Source: Desulfobacca sp. (lineage in GTDB: Bacteria; Desulfobacterota; Desulfobaccia; Desulfobaccales; Desulfobaccaceae). Taken from it: 64,000 nt of DNA. The translations under genes were made by a program, and so were the position numbers. The stretch spans positions 1 through 64,000 of the forward strand of contig DYEV01000024.1 in assembly GCA_020725545.1 (NCBI GenBank), in the 5' to 3' direction. Position 1 is the stretch's first letter. The number at the start of each line of letters is the position of its first letter. The notes below the pieces were generated by a model. It saw only the letters and a list, made by a program, of their open reading frames with translations, did not search any database and was not told the origin of the DNA. This document shows positions 7,562 through 17,120 of this stretch, piece after piece.

Positions 7562-8833
7562 ATGACCACCGCAAGAGAAATAGCTCCCGTTGTTACCGTC
7601 GACGCAGTCATCACCCTGCCCGGCTCGAAAAGCTTCAGCCACCGCGCCTTGATTGCCGCGGGGTTGGCTGATGGCACCAGCACCTTGCGCAACCTCTTGC
7701 AGGCTGACGACACCCGCTATACAGCCCAGGCGCTGCAGGATCTGGGTTGCCGCATTGCCTGGAGCCGGGAGCTTTGTCAGGTCACCGGCACGGGGGGGCA
7801 CCTGCAGGTGCCGAAGGAACCGATTTATTTAGGAGATTCCGGGACCTCCATGCGTTTTCTGACTGCGGTGGCTGCCTTGGGGCAGGGCCGTATTGTTCTC
7901 ACCGGTTCGGCCCGCCTCTGCCAGCGTCCCATCCAGGACCTGCTGTCGGCCCTGGCCGGCCTGGGCGTGGAAGCGGTCAGTGAACGCCACAACGGCTGTC
8001 CGCCGGTCGTCGTGCAGGCCCGGGGGCTGGCCGGCGGTCCCACCAAGGTGGCCGGCGCGGTCAGCAGCCAATTCCTGTCGGCCCTGTTGCTCATTTCGCC
8101 TTTTGCGGCCCGGGATGTGGAAATAGAGGTGGTGGGCGAGCTGGTGTCCCGTCCCTATGTGGACATCACTCTCAGCGTTATGGAAGATTTCGGCATTGCC
8201 TATTACCGGCAGGGCTATCGTGCCTTTGCTGTTCCCGCCGGACAACAGTATCAACCGCAGGATTATGAAATAGAAGGTGATGCTTCCAGCGCCTCTTATT
8301 TTCTGGGAGCCGCAGCCATCACCGGCGGCCGGATCCGACTCACCAACCTCAACCCCAAGTCCTGCCAGGGAGACAGCGGTTTTCTCCACGTTTTGGCAGC
8401 CATGGGCTGTCAGGTCTCGGTCGCCGTTGACGGGGTTGCATTGCAAGGGCGGCCATTGCAGGGTATCCACATCAATATGGCCAACATGCCGGACCTGGTC
8501 CCCACCCTGGCAGTGGTCGCCGCCTTTGCCCAGGGTGAGACGGTGATTACCGGCGTGCCCCATCTCCGCTACAAGGAGTCCAACCGCCTGGAAGCGGTAG
8601 CCACGGAGCTGGCCAAAATGGGGATTGCCGTCCGCGAGACGAACGACGGCCTGGTTATTACCGGCGGCCGCCCACACGGGGCGCTCATTGCCACCTACAA
8701 TGACCACCGCATGGCCATGAGCTTTGCCCTGGCCGGCCTGAGGACTCCCGGCGTCAGGATCGCCGATCCGGGCTGCGTCGCCAAATCATTTCCAGATTTT
8801 TGGAAATATTTCGACACGTTGGGGAGGAAATGA
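7562..8833 (+). CDS. aroA: 3-phosphoshikimate 1-carboxyvinyltransferase (EPSP synthase)
   Basis: A 423-residue enzyme joining phosphoenolpyruvate to shikimate-3-phosphate. Seen are LPGSKSFSHRALIAAGLADG near the N-terminus, LGDSGTSMRFLTAVAALG (about 90-107), the central SSQFLSALLL and the C-terminal YNDHRMAMSFALAGL. A ~110-base gap of AC-rich simple sequence separates it from aroE. Shikimate kinase and chorismate synthase are not in the window, so the pathway here is incomplete. Confidence 0.95.
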   Translation: MTTAREIAPVVTVDAVITLPGSKSFSHRALIAAGLADGTSTLRNLLQADDTRYTAQALQDLGCRIAWSRELCQVTGTGGHLQVPKEPIYLGDSGTSMRFLTAVAALGQGRIVLTGSARLCQRPIQDLLSALAGLGVEAVSERHNGCPPVVVQARGLAGGPTKVAGAVSSQFLSALLLISPFAARDVEIEVVGELVSRPYVDITLSVMEDFGIAYYRQGYRAFAVPAGQQYQPQDYEIEGDASSASYFLGAAAITGGRIRLTNLNPKSCQGDSGFLHVLAAMGCQVSVAVDGVALQGRPLQGIHINMANMPDLVPTLAVVAAFAQGETVITGVPHLRYKESNRLEAVATELAKMGIAVRETNDGLVITGGRPHGALIATYNDHRMAMSFALAGLRTPGVRIADPGCVAKSFPDFWKYFDTLGRK

Positions 8834-8980
8834 AGAACCGGCCAGTCCGGTTCCTGGAACGTCCGGCCTGGCCGGCTAAGCCGAGCCCTGCCATTGGCAG
8901 GTTACGACATATTGGATCTCTGGGCCACCCCCCATCGCTGCCCTGGCCCAAAGGTTCTGCTGCCCAGAGCTGTTCTGTCT

Positions 8981-9619
8981 TTAATCTCGTTTGTGCCGCC
9001 GCCCAAAACAGAGCAAGGTGATCAGCCCCAGACCAAAGAGGCCCAGCGTGGTGGGCAGAGGTACAAAAGCCCCCTTGACATTGTCCATCAGCCACCAATG
9101 GGCATTATCCTTTTCCACATGACGGAAAGTCACCAGATCAATGGGGCCAAGTTTGACATCCTGCCAGACAAACTCCGGGGTCAATGCAAAGGTGCTGCTG
9201 CCCACCGGATTGCCAGCCAGGTAGCCGGTGACCGTCAGTTCTTTGGAACCGTAGCTGACAAAATTGTTGTTCTGAGCCCAGGTGGCGAAATACGCCCCCT
9301 CCAAGACAAAGGGTTGGGCCGCAGCCATGGCTACCACTTCATAGCCGCCGTCCAGACCGCCGTTATAGGCGGCGTTGGGTTTGCTGGGGAAGGCTATCTT
9401 GGTATTGCCGAAATAATTCTGGTAAGCCTTGACGTTGACCACCTCCACGTCTTTCCAGAAGAATCCCTGATAATCATCGGGTACGACTCCCCACATACCC
9501 TTGTCATTGGGGGTGGCCAGGTCATCAAAGGTGAGTTCGAAGGTGGTCAGGGCACCGGCCGGGAAGACCCAGCAGACTGTGACCAACAGCATAACGACAA
9601 GATGACATACTTTCCACAT
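8981..9619 (-). CDS. PEP-CTERM sorting domain protein (DUF4465-like)
   Basis: A 212-residue exported protein: signal peptide (about 1-23, hydrophobic, ending GALT), a beta-rich body resembling DUF4465-type extracellular domains (GFFWKDVEVVN, YEVVAMAAAQ), then a C-terminal tail VPLPTTLGLFGLGLITLL followed by the basic GRRHKRD. That tail is a PEP-CTERM sorting signal (variant PLP), recognised by exosortase and tied to exopolysaccharide-linked secretion. The exosortase is not in the window. It converges with aroA. Confidence 0.8.
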   Translation of the reverse strand: MWKVCHLVVMLLVTVCWVFPAGALTTFELTFDDLATPNDKGMWGVVPDDYQGFFWKDVEVVNVKAYQNYFGNTKIAFPSKPNAAYNGGLDGGYEVVAMAAAQPFVLEGAYFATWAQNNNFVSYGSKELTVTGYLAGNPVGSSTFALTPEFVWQDVKLGPIDLVTFRHVEKDNAHWWLMDNVKGAFVPLPTTLGLFGLGLITLLCFGRRHKRD

Positions 9620-9742
9620 GTGATTGCCTCCTCAAGAAGGGAAAAATCATTGCCAATATTCGTGGTGTATTATTGACATCGACTGCTGCGGGGAAATCTT
9701 GAAAATTGGCAAAACTGGCGATGGGCCCGGACCGGCTTGCTT

Positions 9743-10909
9743 TTATAAGGCTCGCAGAGCTTCCACGATGTTCAGGCGCGCGGCCCGCACGGCCGGCAGG
9801 AAACCGCCCACTAACCCCATAACCAGCCCAAAGAGGAGGCTTTTGCCGGCGATGTCCGGCGTCAGGGAGAAATTGAAGGCGACCTCGGAGAACGTCGCCC
9901 AATTGGTGGTGGAGATGGTAAAAAACTGCATGAGGGAGGCGGCCCCCAGACCGACCGCGGCGCCGATCAGGCCGATGAGCAATGATTCCAGGAGAATGGC
10001 GCTGAGGATATTGCTGCGGGCAAAGCCCAAGGCCCGGAGGGTGCCGATTTCCACCGTGCGGGTGGCAACAGCCGCATACATGGTAATCATGGCGCCCAGG
10101 ACGGCCCCCAGACTGAAGATAATGGTGAGGACCAGTCCCAGCAGGCGGATAAAATCGGCCATCCGCTTTGACTGGTCCTCATAAAAAACGATCTCCCGTT
10201 TCACTTGCACCGGCAGGCGGGGATCGCTTTCCAGTCGGGCCTTCAGGGGGGCAAAATCCCCGGGCGTGCGCAGCCGCAAAAGAACGCTGGAGAAGAGAGG
10301 CCGGCGGAAGGCCTGCTGCATCTGGTCGATATCACCCCAGATTTCCGAGCTGAAGGCGGTGTTGCCGGCGTCCAGGATGCCTACTACGGTCCAGTCCCGC
10401 ATGGCGAAGCGCAAGGTTTCTCCCAAACCGGCGCCGGAAAACCGGCGGGCGATGTCCTGGCCGGTGACGATCTCCGAGGAGCCCGGCCGGAACATGCGCC
10501 CCGCCGCCAACTTCACCTCCGGCCGCAGCTCCAGGGCGATGGGCGAAACCCCCCGGATGGTGACGTTGGAGGGCGAATCGGTCCCACGCTTGCGCAGATT
10601 AAACAGGACAATCAACTCTGGCGACACCAGCGGCTGGCCTCGTTGATCCAAGGCAATCTCAGGTTGGGAGGCCACGATGGCGGCCTTGTCCCGCTCGAGG
10701 ATGCTCTGGACTTCTGATTCGGCCGAGGCCCGCAAGACCACGGCATTGTCGTAAGAACCGGTGGCCACCAGGGTCTGGCGCAAACCTTCGGCCAGCATCA
10801 AGACCGCGGCAAAAACAAAGACCACCAGGGCCATGCCGCCGGCCGTGAGAATGGTCGTGAGCCGCCGGGTCACCAGGTTGCGGTAGCTGTAACTAAGGGG
10901 AATTTTCAT
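9743..10909 (-). CDS. FtsX/MacB-type ABC transporter permease
   Basis: A 388-residue membrane protein with one N-terminal helix (RRLTTILTAGGMALVVFVF), a ~230-residue periplasmic MacB-like core, and three C-terminal helices of the FtsX domain (LGLVLTIIFSLGAVLGAMIT, SAILLESLLIGLIGAAVGLG, SLLFGLVMGLVGGFLPA). This suits lipoprotein export or efflux of the LolCE/MacB/DevC kind. No ATPase or membrane-fusion gene is adjacent, so its partners must be elsewhere. A lipoprotein gene lies 30 bases upstream on the same strand. Confidence 0.85.
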   Translation of the reverse strand: MKIPLSYSYRNLVTRRLTTILTAGGMALVVFVFAAVLMLAEGLRQTLVATGSYDNAVVLRASAESEVQSILERDKAAIVASQPEIALDQRGQPLVSPELIVLFNLRKRGTDSPSNVTIRGVSPIALELRPEVKLAAGRMFRPGSSEIVTGQDIARRFSGAGLGETLRFAMRDWTVVGILDAGNTAFSSEIWGDIDQMQQAFRRPLFSSVLLRLRTPGDFAPLKARLESDPRLPVQVKREIVFYEDQSKRMADFIRLLGLVLTIIFSLGAVLGAMITMYAAVATRTVEIGTLRALGFARSNILSAILLESLLIGLIGAAVGLGAASLMQFFTISTTNWATFSEVAFNFSLTPDIAGKSLLFGLVMGLVGGFLPAVRAARLNIVEALRAL

Positions 10910-10939
10910 AAGTGCAAATTAGAGACCGTTCAGGTTGTC

Positions 10940-11446
10940 CTATATGAATCTTTTGGCATAGGCAGCCACCTCGTTGGCCGTTTTTTGGACGGCAAAATCG
11001 AAGGAGCCGCCGAACGCGCCGGAAGTAATCTCACCCTCCGATTGGATTTTAGCCAGCTCTTTATTATTCTGGTCTAAAAACCTGACTTCGACCGTCAGGG
11101 TGCCTTTCCCGGCACTGCCGATGCCGCCCCAAAACCAACGGGTAACCTGGCTGCCGGGATTATACTGGATAAACCGATAGCTGATTTTTAATCCCGGCCC
11201 TCTGGTAAACCCTCCTTCGGTAAAGATAAGGTGCGACAGCTTGGTCTGGAAAGAGGTGTTCACCTCTGCAGGCACAGATACGGTGGATTTATCCTCGATA
11301 ATCTCGGCCGCCGTGTACTTGTCTGGCGCCTCCGCGGGGGTGATTACCATGGTCCGACCGGCCCCGCAGCCGCAGAGCCACAAAGATATGATGAGAATGC
11401 CAAATATCTGCAGCAATCCCGAGAATTTGGAAAAAAATCTGTCCAT
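10940..11446 (-). CDS. DUF4410-type lipoprotein
   Basis: 168 residues with a lipoprotein signal: hydrophobic segment then LWLCGCGAGR, cysteine near residue 22. The body has the beta/alpha pattern of DUF4410, with KISYRFIQYNPGS and a Gly-rich stretch, ending in a helical KTANEVAAYAKRF. The ATG at 11446 has GAAGGAGAG close upstream, unlike a further upstream ATG. It is probably anchored in the outer membrane. It lies directly ahead of the FtsX-type permease and may share its transcript. Function unknown. Confidence 0.75.
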   Translation of the reverse strand: MDRFFSKFSGLLQIFGILIISLWLCGCGAGRTMVITPAEAPDKYTAAEIIEDKSTVSVPAEVNTSFQTKLSHLIFTEGGFTRGPGLKISYRFIQYNPGSQVTRWFWGGIGSAGKGTLTVEVRFLDQNNKELAKIQSEGEITSGAFGGSFDFAVQKTANEVAAYAKRFI

Positions 11447-11542
11447 GGTTCTCTCCTTCTGAGTTAGATTCACCTCATGGCCCGGCCAAGGTTTGAAGGT
11501 GATGCCAGGGCCAACCTTCTGCCTTATACCTCTGGCCTCCTT

Positions 11543-13603
11543 TTAAAGCTTGCAGGTTCCATGAATGGAGCTGCAAGTATCGGCGTAAAGTTGATCGATC
11601 CAGTCCTCCCGGCGCAAATAGCCCAGGGGCGTGATGCCGCAGGTGGGGCAGGTCCGCTGTTGGGCCAAGCGGCGCAGCAGGGCGTGCATGGTAATGAGAA
11701 AAGCCGCATGGCTCCAAGTAAGGGGCGATACCGATAGGGCTTCGCCGGTATGCGGGTGATATTGTTCCGGCAGGACCCCCGAGGGCAAGGCCCTTTGGGC
11801 CACCAGGTCCATGAGGTTGACGGCCTCTTGCAGCTCAGCGTCGCTGCCGGCCTTTTGGATGAGGTAGGCCGCCAACCACAGCGTACAGATAATCCAGGGA
11901 TTGCCCGGGGTGGTGGGATCAACCCGGTAGTAGTAATCATCTTCGTAGCGGGCCAGACCGGGGCAGGGGCTGTCCACCCAAAGGCGTTCCCGGACGGCGG
12001 TCATGGTGGCCAGCAGCCTGGGGTCATCGGCGGCGTACAGGCCAAAGGCAAACAACCCCGCCAGACTGGCATCACAGATCGAGTCGGCGACGAGGGTGCC
12101 GTCGCGGCGCCGTTGCAAGAGGCGGCTGAAGCGTTCCAATTCAGGACGCCACAGGTGCGCCGAGGCCGCGTCCCGAATCTCCGCAGCCACCCGGCGGTAT
12201 TTATCAGCCCGATCTTCTTCGCCGAAAACGGTGCAGAACAGGGAAGCGGCAGTGAGCCCGCCAAACACCGCCCCCACGGTGAAAGCCGAAATCCCCCGGC
12301 GCTCTTCCCAGAGGTCATAAGACGGCGCCGGCAGGCCGGTTTGGGATTCCCGATATTGACTCATGAATTCTGCGGCCCGCTTGATCAGGGGACGATACAA
12401 CGGCTTGATGAACTCAATATCCCGATAAAGGACAAAATGGTGCCACAGGGCCCAGACCACCAGAGCGGTGGAATCCTCCTGAATGGGCAGCTGGTTTTGC
12501 CCCTCGGCATACCAGGGGTGCCAAGAGGAGGCCAGGGTGCCGTCAGGGTTGTATTTGTGCAGCCAATAGCCAGCCCCCTCGATGAGTTTGGCCATAAACT
12601 CAAAAAATCGCCGGGAAAGCGTATCATAACCGGTCAGGTCTAAGGCATGGGCCACCAGGGCGCCATCCCGGGGCCAGACATAGGCATAGGTATCCCGATT
12701 AAATTGGATGACGTCCGAATCGGTGGCCGCCACAATGCCTCCCTGCCAATCGATCTGGGTATTCAGCACCAACAGGCTGCGGCGGTAGAGGTTTGCCAGG
12801 GTTTCGGGGACCAGGTCCAGGGGCGGGGTTTCCTTGCGTACCCACAAGCGCCAATAAGCCGCGGTCCGATCGATGAGGAAGCGGGGCTGTTTGTAGCGCA
12901 CCAGGGCGTCCAGCCGCCTTACTTCCTGCCAGCTCTGGCAGGCGGCCAGCCAGAAGGCGGCGGCGGCCGAAGCCTGACCGGGGATGGTCAGGGTCAGACC
13001 AATGACCGAGTCCACCGACCCCTGGGCGATGGGGTTGCCGGAGAGCTCCCCGTCCTCCGCATCCCGGAAGGTCCCTTCCCGGCCTCGCGTGCCCTTCTGA
13101 CCGGCAGCATATTGGGACAGGCCCCCACCCCCCACCACCATGCCGTTGGCCAGGAAATAGCGGGCCCCTTTATAATGCACCAGGCCGCCGGTCTCCGGAT
13201 CAAAGGCGGCGGTGTCGCCCACGTCATTGCCGGCAATGCTCAGGTCCAGGTGCAGGAAGAGTTTGACCAGACGCTCCCGGGGGAGCAGATTGATGACGGT
13301 GATATCTTTTAGATAGATATTTTCATGGAACTCCACCGCATCCCGACAGATGAGGCGCAGTTGCAGCTCTGGATGGAACAGACGCACCCGGGTTACCAGA
13401 CTATCGCCCTCATAGCGTCTGTCCATCTCCCAGTCTGGGCCGAGCCAGGAGAAGCGGCCGTCCACCCAGACGCCAAACCGGGAGTGGGCCCCCCCCATGT
13501 GATTTTCCTGGCCCACATGGGGAAAATAGAGGTCCCGTAGGGTATAATGGCGATCAAAGGCCAGCAGCAGACGGCCGTTGCCGATGGGCAGATCACGGGG
13601 CAT
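11543..13603 (-). CDS. glycoside hydrolase family 15 (glucoamylase-like)
   Basis: About 686 residues in two parts: an N-terminal beta-sandwich (about 1-260, IGNGRLLLAFDRHYTLRDLY) and an (alpha/alpha)6 barrel typical of bacterial and archaeal GH15. The barrel shows VWPRDGALVAHALDLTGY and the acid residue region YDLWEERRGISAFT. A second glutamate is expected near the C-terminus (about SPLTWSHAAFL), where I see no obvious Glu. No signal peptide is seen, so it probably acts in the cytoplasm on glycogen or on trehalose/dextran-type glucans. The start at 13603 (MPRDLPIGNG) fits family N-termini better than 13648. Confidence 0.85.
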   Translation of the reverse strand: MPRDLPIGNGRLLLAFDRHYTLRDLYFPHVGQENHMGGAHSRFGVWVDGRFSWLGPDWEMDRRYEGDSLVTRVRLFHPELQLRLICRDAVEFHENIYLKDITVINLLPRERLVKLFLHLDLSIAGNDVGDTAAFDPETGGLVHYKGARYFLANGMVVGGGGLSQYAAGQKGTRGREGTFRDAEDGELSGNPIAQGSVDSVIGLTLTIPGQASAAAAFWLAACQSWQEVRRLDALVRYKQPRFLIDRTAAYWRLWVRKETPPLDLVPETLANLYRRSLLVLNTQIDWQGGIVAATDSDVIQFNRDTYAYVWPRDGALVAHALDLTGYDTLSRRFFEFMAKLIEGAGYWLHKYNPDGTLASSWHPWYAEGQNQLPIQEDSTALVVWALWHHFVLYRDIEFIKPLYRPLIKRAAEFMSQYRESQTGLPAPSYDLWEERRGISAFTVGAVFGGLTAASLFCTVFGEEDRADKYRRVAAEIRDAASAHLWRPELERFSRLLQRRRDGTLVADSICDASLAGLFAFGLYAADDPRLLATMTAVRERLWVDSPCPGLARYEDDYYYRVDPTTPGNPWIICTLWLAAYLIQKAGSDAELQEAVNLMDLVAQRALPSGVLPEQYHPHTGEALSVSPLTWSHAAFLITMHALLRRLAQQRTCPTCGITPLGYLRREDWIDQLYADTCSSIHGTCKL

Positions 13604-13722
13604 GGCGAGGATTCTCCCAAGTTCTGAAAAATTATGAAGGGCACCCAAAAACTATGGTAAACTTCCTTAACGGTAAGGGAAAATTTACACCTGTCAAGGA
13701 AAATATTGTCTCGGGGGGGGCG

Positions 13723-16404
13723 ATGTATATGACGCTGAGTGACTACCTGCGCCGACAGGCGGCAGCCCATCCGGACCGGACGGCCATCGTCAACGTGGTG
13801 GCCGGCACCGTCCAGAAGCTTTCCTACGCCCAGCTCCATGACCAGTCCCGGCGGGTGGCTGCCTGGCTCCTGGCCCAGGGGTTCGGCCCCCGGGGCCGGG
13901 GCCTGCTTATCATGGAGAACCGGCCGGAGTGGCCCCTGAGTTACTTCGGCCTGCTTCTGGCCGGGGGCACAGCGGTGCCGGTGGATGTGCAATCCCGGCC
14001 GGAACATATTGCTTACGTCCTGGAGCAGACCCAGACCCAGGTGGTCTTTGCCTCGCCCCAGGCGCCCTTGGCCGCCATCGCCCAGGCGCCGTCGGTGCGG
14101 CAGGTGGTGTTGGCCGGCCCGCCGCCCGCCTGTGGGTTCCCTGGCATCCCCTTTGCGGAGCTGCTGCAGACCCCGCCAGCTGAGGTCCTGCCCCAGGTGG
14201 AAGTAGACGATCTGGCCTCCATCATCTATACTTCGGGGACCACCGGCCTGCCCAAGGGCGTAATGCTTACGCAGAAAAATTTTGCCGCCAATTACGAGGG
14301 GATTGCCGCGCTCCGGGCCGTGACCCCGGAAGACAACTTTTTGGCCCTGCTGCCTCTGTTCCATGCCTTTCCCTTTACCGCCACCCTTTTGCTGCCCCTG
14401 TTTACCGGGGCCACGGTAACCTTCATCGATACCTTGAAGGCCGAACCGGTTTTGCGCTGCCTCAAAGAACAGCGGGTGACCATCCTGCCGGTGACGCCTC
14501 AGGTGCTGCAGCATTTCTATCGGGGCATCGCGGCCCGCTTGGAGCAGCTGCCCCTGGGTCTGGGCCGCGTGCTGCCCCGGGCCCTGGAACTGGCCCGGCG
14601 CTGGCGAGAGCGGGGCGGCCCTGATCTCAGTGGCCTTTTGACCAGAAGGTTTCGCCAGGCTCTGGGCGACCAGTTCCGCTTCTTTGTGAGCGGCGGCGCC
14701 AAACTGCCCGAGGAACTGGCCGAGAACTTCGGCCGCCTGGGGTTTACCGTCCTGGAGGGCTACGGCCTCACCGAAACCGCACCGGTGGTGGCCATCAACC
14801 CCCCGGAAGCCCCCCGCCTGGGCTCGGCCGGCAAGCCGTTGGTGAACGTGGAGGTCCGCATCGACAACCCGGATGCGCAAGGCGTGGGGGAGATCCTCAT
14901 CCGCGGGGACAATGTCATGGCCGGCTATTTTGAGAATGAAGCCGCCACTCGGGCCGTCATCCAGGATGGTTGGTTCCGCAGCGGTGATCTCGGACGCTTC
15001 GATGCCGACGGTTATCTCTATGTCCAGGGCCGCATCAAAGACATCATCGTCCTCAGCTCCGGCAAGAACATCTCCGCCGAAGAGGTGGCCCAGCATTATC
15101 TGCAGGCTCCGGCCATCAAAGAGATCTTCATCCTGCCGGATGCAAGGCAGGAAAAGCTGGCCGCAGTGATCTTCCCGGATTTCGACTATTTCCGGCAGAC
15201 CGGCGAAACGGATGTCTACAGTCGGGTCAAATGGTATCTGGATTATTATTCCCAACAATTGGAGCCCTATAAACGGGTGCGGGATTTTGTCCTGACCAAC
15301 CAGGAGCTGCCCAAAACCCGGTTGGGCAAGATCCGTATGCAGGAGGCGGCCAAGATCTACCAGGAGCGGGCCGGCAAACCCTATCAGGCGAAAAAGTCGG
15401 CGCTCCAGGAAGACCTCTCAGAGATCGGCGTCGAGGTGGTCCGGCTCCTCATGGCCAAAAGCGGCCAACCGGTCATTGCCCTGGACGACCATTTGGAACT
15501 GGACCTGGGGCTGGATTCCTTGGCCCTGGTGGAGCTGGCCGCGGCCCTGGAGGAACGCTTCCACGTGGCCATCAAGGAAACGGGTTTTGCCGATCTCTTT
15601 ACCGTGGGCGAATTGGTCCGGTTTGTGGAAGGCCTGCAGCCCGGCGAACGGGAACCGGCTGCCACGGTCCAACGCTCCTGGGCGGAAATTCTGCAGCAGG
15701 ACCCCCCTGCGGCACTGGTGCGGCGCATTGAATTGGGCGCCCCCCTGGGGGCCAGCCTGTTCACCTGGTTCTGCTCCCTCAAGTTCGGCCTGCTGGCCAA
15801 GGCCTTTTTCCATCTACAAGGCCGGGGCCAGGAGAATCTCCCCCAAGGCGCCGCCCTTATCTGCCCGAATCATACCAGCTACTTGGACGGCTTCCTGATT
15901 TTTCTGGTCACACCCCACGCCCGGCGCCAGAACCTCTTTTTCCTGGGCTCCACCTATTATTTTGAACTGCCCCTGATCCGGCCCCTAGTGAAGGCCCTGC
16001 GGGTTATCCCGGTGGATTCGGCCCGCCATTTGGTGGAGGCCATGCAGGCTGCGGCTTATGTGCTGCGCCACGGCAAGCTGCTCTGCGTCTTCCCCGAGGG
16101 GGCCCGCTCCATTACCGGCGAATTGCGGGAGATCAAGAAGGGCGTGGTCATCCTGGCCAAAGAGCTTGGCGTGCCCGTTGTCCCAGCATTTATCCAGGGC
16201 TCCTATGAGGCCTGGTCGCCCCTCATGACCTGGCCCCGGCCGCACCGCATAATGGTAACCTTCGGTCCGCCCCAAAACTTCACTCAACTGGTGGCAGCCG
16301 GCCGCAGCCAGCGGCCGGAGGCGGGGGAGGAGGAAGCGGCAGCGCTGGGACTCCGCCAGATTATGGCGGCAATGCAAGAAAAAGGCAGAAAAGAAGGGAA
16401 ATGA
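13723..16404 (+). CDS. AMP-dependent acyl ligase - ACP - acyltransferase fusion
   Basis: About 893 residues with three domains in order. First is an ANL-type acyl-adenylating ligase (about 1-530; IIYTSGTTGLPKG near 167, GYGLTETAPVV, GRIKDIIVLSSGKNIS). Next is an acyl carrier domain (about 560-640) with the phosphopantetheine serine in LGLDSLALVEL. Last is a PlsC-type acyltransferase (about 680-880) with NHTSYLD near 716 and FPEGARS near 793. It could activate a free fatty acid, hold it on its own carrier and pass it to lysophospholipid or another acceptor, like E. coli Aas but in reverse domain order and with a built-in ACP. The start at 13723 is the first ATG after the divergent promoter region; 13729 is equally possible. 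Confidence 0.88.
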   Translation: MYMTLSDYLRRQAAAHPDRTAIVNVVAGTVQKLSYAQLHDQSRRVAAWLLAQGFGPRGRGLLIMENRPEWPLSYFGLLLAGGTAVPVDVQSRPEHIAYVLEQTQTQVVFASPQAPLAAIAQAPSVRQVVLAGPPPACGFPGIPFAELLQTPPAEVLPQVEVDDLASIIYTSGTTGLPKGVMLTQKNFAANYEGIAALRAVTPEDNFLALLPLFHAFPFTATLLLPLFTGATVTFIDTLKAEPVLRCLKEQRVTILPVTPQVLQHFYRGIAARLEQLPLGLGRVLPRALELARRWRERGGPDLSGLLTRRFRQALGDQFRFFVSGGAKLPEELAENFGRLGFTVLEGYGLTETAPVVAINPPEAPRLGSAGKPLVNVEVRIDNPDAQGVGEILIRGDNVMAGYFENEAATRAVIQDGWFRSGDLGRFDADGYLYVQGRIKDIIVLSSGKNISAEEVAQHYLQAPAIKEIFILPDARQEKLAAVIFPDFDYFRQTGETDVYSRVKWYLDYYSQQLEPYKRVRDFVLTNQELPKTRLGKIRMQEAAKIYQERAGKPYQAKKSALQEDLSEIGVEVVRLLMAKSGQPVIALDDHLELDLGLDSLALVELAAALEERFHVAIKETGFADLFTVGELVRFVEGLQPGEREPAATVQRSWAEILQQDPPAALVRRIELGAPLGASLFTWFCSLKFGLLAKAFFHLQGRGQENLPQGAALICPNHTSYLDGFLIFLVTPHARRQNLFFLGSTYYFELPLIRPLVKALRVIPVDSARHLVEAMQAAAYVLRHGKLLCVFPEGARSITGELREIKKGVVILAKELGVPVVPAFIQGSYEAWSPLMTWPRPHRIMVTFGPPQNFTQLVAAGRSQRPEAGEEEAAALGLRQIMAAMQEKGRKEGK

Positions 16405-16407
16405 GGC

Positions 16408-17112
16408 ATGGCAGAGTCTGAGGCCTGGCCCCGGACAGTGGCCGCGGCCCGGGCCTGGCAGGCGCGACTGCAGAATGCGATAGAGCTCAGACCGTTGCCC
16501 GGGCCGCCCTGCCGCCTCGCCGGCGTGGATGCAGCCTATGAGAAAGAGGAACGGCGTCTCTACGGCGCCGCGGTAGTCCTGACCTGGCCGGAGCTGGTGC
16601 TGGTGGAAGCAGTCGGTGCCAGCGGTCCGGTGCCCTTTCCCTATATCCCCGGCCTGTTGAGCTTCCGGGAGGCCCCCATCCTGGCGGCCGCGGTCCGGAA
16701 ATTACCGCAACCACCCGATGTCATTCTGGTGGATGGTCAGGGTATCGCCCACCCTCGGCGGTTGGGTTTGGCCAGTCACTTAGGTCTGCTCTTGGGAATT
16801 CCGACCATTGGCTGTGCCAAAAGCCGCCTCTGGGGTGAGATGGGGGAGTTGGGAGAGGAAAAGGGGAGTTATTGTCCGTTGACCGCCGGTGGAGTAGTGG
16901 TGGGTTGGGTGCTCCGCTCCCGAACCGGCTGTCGGCCGCTGTTCATTTCCCCGGGCCACCTCATAACGCTGGAGGAGTGTCTCAAGGTGGTCATGAACTG
17001 CCTGGGGCCTTATCGCCTACCCCTGCCGCTGCGGGCCGCGCATCTCTGGAGCAACCGGTTGCGGCGCCAAGAGATGGCTGCCAGCTCCGGCGGGGCGGGG
17101 AGGAAGCCCTGA
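16408..17112 (+). CDS. nfi: endonuclease V (deoxyinosine 3' endonuclease)
   Basis: A 234-residue repair nuclease that nicks DNA near deaminated adenine. Acidic metal ligands are in LAGVDAAYE (about 34) and ILVDGQGIAHPRRLGLA (about 110). GCAKSRLWG follows the usual GVAKS-type motif, and the C-terminal ISPGHLITLEECL is family-typical. It starts three bases after the ligase fusion stop and is probably cotranscribed. The tail beyond about residue 215 is poorly conserved-looking. Confidence 0.92.
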   Translation: MAESEAWPRTVAAARAWQARLQNAIELRPLPGPPCRLAGVDAAYEKEERRLYGAAVVLTWPELVLVEAVGASGPVPFPYIPGLLSFREAPILAAAVRKLPQPPDVILVDGQGIAHPRRLGLASHLGLLLGIPTIGCAKSRLWGEMGELGEEKGSYCPLTAGGVVVGWVLRSRTGCRPLFISPGHLITLEECLKVVMNCLGPYRLPLPLRAAHLWSNRLRRQEMAASSGGAGRKP

Positions 17113-17120
17113 CCAAGACG

